A stretch of 64,000 bases of DNA from Streptomyces finlayi (GTDB taxonomy: Bacteria; Actinomycetota; Actinomycetes; Streptomycetales; Streptomycetaceae), in NCBI RefSeq assembly GCF_014216315.1, contig NZ_CP045702.1, forward strand, positions 1,054,001 through 1,118,000. Direction: 5' to 3'. Positions 61,325-64,000 of the stretch are shown here, piece by piece. The notes beneath the pieces are model-generated. The model was given only the letters and a program-made list of their open reading frames with translations. It was not told the origin of the DNA and searched no databases. Position 1 is the stretch's first letter; each line of letters opens with the position of its first letter. The position numbers and the translations under genes were made by a program.

Positions 61325-63739
61325 ATGAGCCTTGCACAGCTGCACTACACCTCCGCCGCGCCGGGGAGCGAGGCTTCAAGAGGGCGGTACACGGCGGTCG
61401 GTCCCGGGATCTCGGCGGCGATGCTCGACGAGATCGAGCCATTGATCGGTTACGAGTTTCCGGCCGATGTGCCCTTCCTGCCGACCGATGCGCAACTCTG
61501 GTCGCTGCCGCAGGCGTTCAGCTTCAGTGTGCTGTCCGACGGCAGTCGGCTGCTCTGCCGCACGGTGCCCGTGCGTGGAACGGGTTCGCCTCCGGTGCGG
61601 TTCCACGCCCATGCGGTGCATCTGCCGGCTGACACGCGGCTGACGGGCGGCCGGCTGCCGGTCGATGCGTGGCGGTCCCCGCAGTGGGTGTCCGTGACGC
61701 CCGGCGGCGCGATACCCGATCCCCTGAGCAGTCTTCCGCCGGGGCACGGGGCCGTGCGTGAGGGACTGGGCGACTTCGCCGTCTCCCGCAGTCCGTGGCT
61801 CGCGTCCGTCCTCGCCGATCTGCACCGGGTGAGCGAGGAGAGCCCGCCGGTGTCGCCGGTCGTGCTCGTCGAGCGGCAGAGTGCCGATGTGGCGCGGTGG
61901 ATCGCACTGGCCGGGGCTGCTCTGCCGCAGGAGTGCGCCGAGCGGCTGACGTTCACGACGTACACCCGCAAGCCGGGGCTCGCACCGCACCGAGTTGTGG
62001 GCGTACTGCCCGATGACGTGCGGGAGTTGGAGGGCAGCGGGCTGCGTGTGCACACGTGCACCGGGGCCCGGCCCCAGCAGGCTTCCGGTGACGCCTGGGC
62101 GGAGACCGCGGCCCGCATCTGGCGGAGCCGGGCGCCTGAGTTGTTCCGGGAGGCGAGCGAGCTTCCCGGGGAACCCTTCGCCGCCGGTCCGCTGGCCGTG
62201 ACCGCCCTGTGCGCGGGCATCACCCTCGGCGCGACCGAGCGTGCGGCAGCCGCCGACTGGGCCGCTGAGCGGCCGTACGCGCTGGATGCCAAACAGACGC
62301 GGCAACTGGTCGAGTCGCTGACGTCACCGGGCATCGACGACCGGACCGGGGCCGAGTTCGACGCTGTGGGACGGCTGTTCGGGGCGTTGGACGGGCGCGC
62401 GCCCGTCACGACGACCACGCCGCTCGCCGCGATGCTGGTGACGGAAGCGGTGCGCGGCGGGAACGGTTCACGGGAGCTGCCCGGGCGCTCCGCGTTCGCC
62501 GGTCCGGACGGTGCGGCGATCGGGACGGCGCTCGGCCCGGAGATCCTTGCGGAGCTGAGAACGCCCGCGACCAGTGGTGATGTGGCGCGGACGGTGCAGT
62601 TGCTGCGGGTGGCGCGGCTGCTGGACGTGGACTGTACGGAGTTCCTGCCCTCGGTCGTACGCCGGTTGGCGCCCGCGTTGCTGGCCGAGGACGATCCGGA
62701 GTTCGGGCCGGCGCTGCTGGAGTTGCTGGACGAACAGTTCGATGTGCGGACGGCGCTGCTCGGGGCGCTGGACCGGATCGCGCCGGACGATCCAGGAGCG
62801 GTGGAACGGCTGCTGGCCAGGGTCACGCTGCCGTTCACGGGGACGCAGTCGCTGCCGCATCTGCGGATGTGCGCCGAGGCCGCCGGGGCGCGGACGACGC
62901 TGGGCGGTGACCGGGCGGCCGTGTGGCACCGGGTGCTGCGGGCGGCCGGGCTGTCACCGTTCGCCGAGCCGATGGTGCTGCGCACCGCTGCCGGCCTGGT
63001 GTGGGGGGACCGCGCGCCGACGGCCGGAGAGGCCCGGCTGCTGCTCGACGCGGCCACGTCGGACGGGCACCGGACGGCCGGGACGTGGGCGCGGCTGGTC
63101 GATGCGGCGCTCGCGGCAACGTCGGACGACGAGGAGGCCGCCGCACTCACGCACGACCTGCTGCGCGGCTTCCCGCAGGAGATCGAGGGGCGGGTTCGGG
63201 GCGCGCTGCTGCTGCTGGACTTCGCGCGGGAGGTGGGTTCCGGGGTGGCCGAGGAAGGCTGGGTGGACCGGGCCAGGGCGCTGTGCGCGCAGGCTGAACC
63301 GGTCGAACCGGCCGTCCGGGAGCGGGCGTTCGGGGCCCTGGCCGTACGGCTGCTGGCCCATGGCCGTCCGGAGGCAGAGCTGTACGCGTTCGTGCACAGC
63401 GAGGACGCCGACCTGGTGGCGGCGTACGATCGGGCGGCCCGGGCGGAGGGGATCGCCCAGCGGCTGCGCACCGACGCCGTCTACGCGGCCGACTGCTTCG
63501 GGGTCTGGACGGCGTACCCGCACGCGGGCCCGGCGTGGAACACCACGGCCGACGCCCTGCTGCGCGACGTCCTGCGCCCTGCCGTGCGTACGTTCGCGCC
63601 CGCCCGCCTGAAGGAGGTCGAGCAGGCCGTGGAGAGCGCGGGCAGCAGCGGACGCGCGGACGCGTTCCGGGCGTGGAACCGGCCGAGCACCCTCGGACGG
63701 ATCGGCCGGCGGATCTCGGGGCGGGTGCGGCGGGGCTGA
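61325..63739 (+). CDS. GTPase-associated protein 1 (GAP1)-family protein
   Basis: 804 residues from ATG 61325. The start LAQLHYTSAAPGSEASRGRY and the segment PQAFSFSVLSDGSRLLCRTV match GAP1 N-terminal domains of the type-2 class; a middle domain covers ALPQECAERLTFTTYTRKPG. The rest is long, Ala/Leu-rich and helical, ending in a basic RRISGRVRRG. GAP1 proteins are known as parts of GTPase- and vWA-linked NTP-dependent conflict systems in multicellular bacteria. Here no GTPase gene follows before the terminator. Confidence 0.75.
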   Translation: MSLAQLHYTSAAPGSEASRGRYTAVGPGISAAMLDEIEPLIGYEFPADVPFLPTDAQLWSLPQAFSFSVLSDGSRLLCRTVPVRGTGSPPVRFHAHAVHLPADTRLTGGRLPVDAWRSPQWVSVTPGGAIPDPLSSLPPGHGAVREGLGDFAVSRSPWLASVLADLHRVSEESPPVSPVVLVERQSADVARWIALAGAALPQECAERLTFTTYTRKPGLAPHRVVGVLPDDVRELEGSGLRVHTCTGARPQQASGDAWAETAARIWRSRAPELFREASELPGEPFAAGPLAVTALCAGITLGATERAAAADWAAERPYALDAKQTRQLVESLTSPGIDDRTGAEFDAVGRLFGALDGRAPVTTTTPLAAMLVTEAVRGGNGSRELPGRSAFAGPDGAAIGTALGPEILAELRTPATSGDVARTVQLLRVARLLDVDCTEFLPSVVRRLAPALLAEDDPEFGPALLELLDEQFDVRTALLGALDRIAPDDPGAVERLLARVTLPFTGTQSLPHLRMCAEAAGARTTLGGDRAAVWHRVLRAAGLSPFAEPMVLRTAAGLVWGDRAPTAGEARLLLDAATSDGHRTAGTWARLVDAALAATSDDEEAAALTHDLLRGFPQEIEGRVRGALLLLDFAREVGSGVAEEGWVDRARALCAQAEPVEPAVRERAFGALAVRLLAHGRPEAELYAFVHSEDADLVAAYDRAARAEGIAQRLRTDAVYAADCFGVWTAYPHAGPAWNTTADALLRDVLRPAVRTFAPARLKEVEQAVESAGSSGRADAFRAWNRPSTLGRIGRRISGRVRRG

Positions 63740-63852
63740 GGCTCCTTCCTGATCACGGATACCGGCCTTCACCGTGAGCTCGGCCGTCGTCAGCCTGCCG
63801 GCCTCCCGATGGTGAACAGTTCGAACCGGTACCGGACCGGGTGCGTACGTCG

Positions 63853-63890
63853 ATCGCCGGCCGGGCCGGAGTCCCGGTCCGGCCGGCGAT
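63853..63890. terminator. Bidirectional terminator after GAP1
   Basis: ATCGCCGGCCGG (63853-63864) and CCGGCCGGCGAT (63879-63890), 12-bp perfect arms, with a further GCCGG/CCGGT inner pairing. It lies between the convergent GAP1 gene and the last gene of the window. Confidence 0.8.
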
Positions 63891-63905
63891 GAACGACTCG
63901 GCGGG

Positions 63906-64000
63906 TCAGACGTTGGGCACCTTGAGCTTGTCCCAGCTCGACCTGCCCGGGGTGCCGTCCGCGTCGCTCCCGGAGAAGCCCAGCTTCCGCTGCCACGCGG
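63906..64000 (-). CDS. C terminus of a peptidoglycan-binding-domain protein (cut by window edge)
   Basis: The minus frame ending at TGA 63906 reads WQRKLGFSGSDADGTPG followed by SSWDKLKVPNV, the typical last repeat of the peptidoglycan-binding domains on Streptomyces wall hydrolases. The catalytic part lies beyond the window. Confidence 0.7.
   Translation of the reverse strand, partial: AWQRKLGFSGSDADGTPGRSSWDKLKVPNV

Overview
The window is chromosomal DNA of a Streptomyces-like actinomycete. It is very G+C-rich, uses GTG and TTG starts, and chains genes by ATGA overlaps. It carries genus-typical families: a SAV2148-type HEPN protein, DUF397/DUF5753 regulators, GAP1, a CU044_5270/sigma-factor pair and a mycothiol-type nitroreductase. 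No rRNA and no CRISPR array was seen.

Layout. 0-6.8 kb: AraC-type regulator (cut by the window edge), BrkB membrane protein, AidB, a GAF regulator, a secreted M23 peptidase whose Shine-Dalgarno lies in a hairpin, and a GNAT. 6.9-16.4 kb: a complete assimilatory sulfur cluster. A 27-codon leader peptide and a stem-loop come first. They are followed by siroheme sulfite reductase, a 59-residue zinc-ribbon protein, cysH, cysC, cysD, cysN, an SsuABC-type sulfonate importer and a siroheme ferrochelatase. The encoded proteins import sulfonate or sulfate, activate it through APS (with a PAPS branch), reduce it to sulfide, and make the siroheme needed for the last step. 16.4-20.5 kb: DsbA-like oxidoreductase, NTF2-like protein, S8 protease and macrolide-type glycosyltransferase.

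20.5-22.95 kb is a decayed accessory island. It holds the 3' stump of a sugar-binding protein, a twice-frameshifted excalibur protein, a PASTA-like lipoprotein, a 53-residue protein and a broken collagen-like gene. 22.95-44 kb returns to core-like genes: phosphotransferase, exonuclease, SAV2148 protein, glgX, treY, treZ, aminopeptidase P, DUF1963 protein, LysR, kbl and tdh. treY and treZ, whose products turn maltodextrin ends into trehalose, are separated by a P450-like gene, an intact IS4-family element, an FHA protein and two paralogous acetyltransferases. A left-end relic of a related IS lies at 40.5 kb.

44-52 kb is another decayed, repeat-rich stretch. It has a DUF1080 stump, an ECF sigma factor with its partner, an acetyltransferase with an amber codon, a tRNA-like sequence, several short tandem repeats, a transposase fragment, a vWA protein, a broken GNAT and a frameshifted carbon-nitrogen hydrolase. 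52-58 kb: LAATG-anchored coiled-coil protein, P-loop kinase, methyltransferase, an acetyltransferase/TetR pair with tandem operators, and a glycosyltransferase.

58-63.7 kb is a WhiJ/AbaA-like regulatory island: histidine-kinase-like ATPase, winged-helix/zinc-ribbon protein, DUF5753 regulator and DUF397 protein. An orphan GAP1 conflict-system protein follows. A composite palindromic module occurs twice here, upstream of the ATPase and upstream of the DUF5753 regulator. The window ends in the 3' end of a peptidoglycan-binding protein gene on the minus strand.

All family calls come from reading motifs and overall resemblance. No database search was run.
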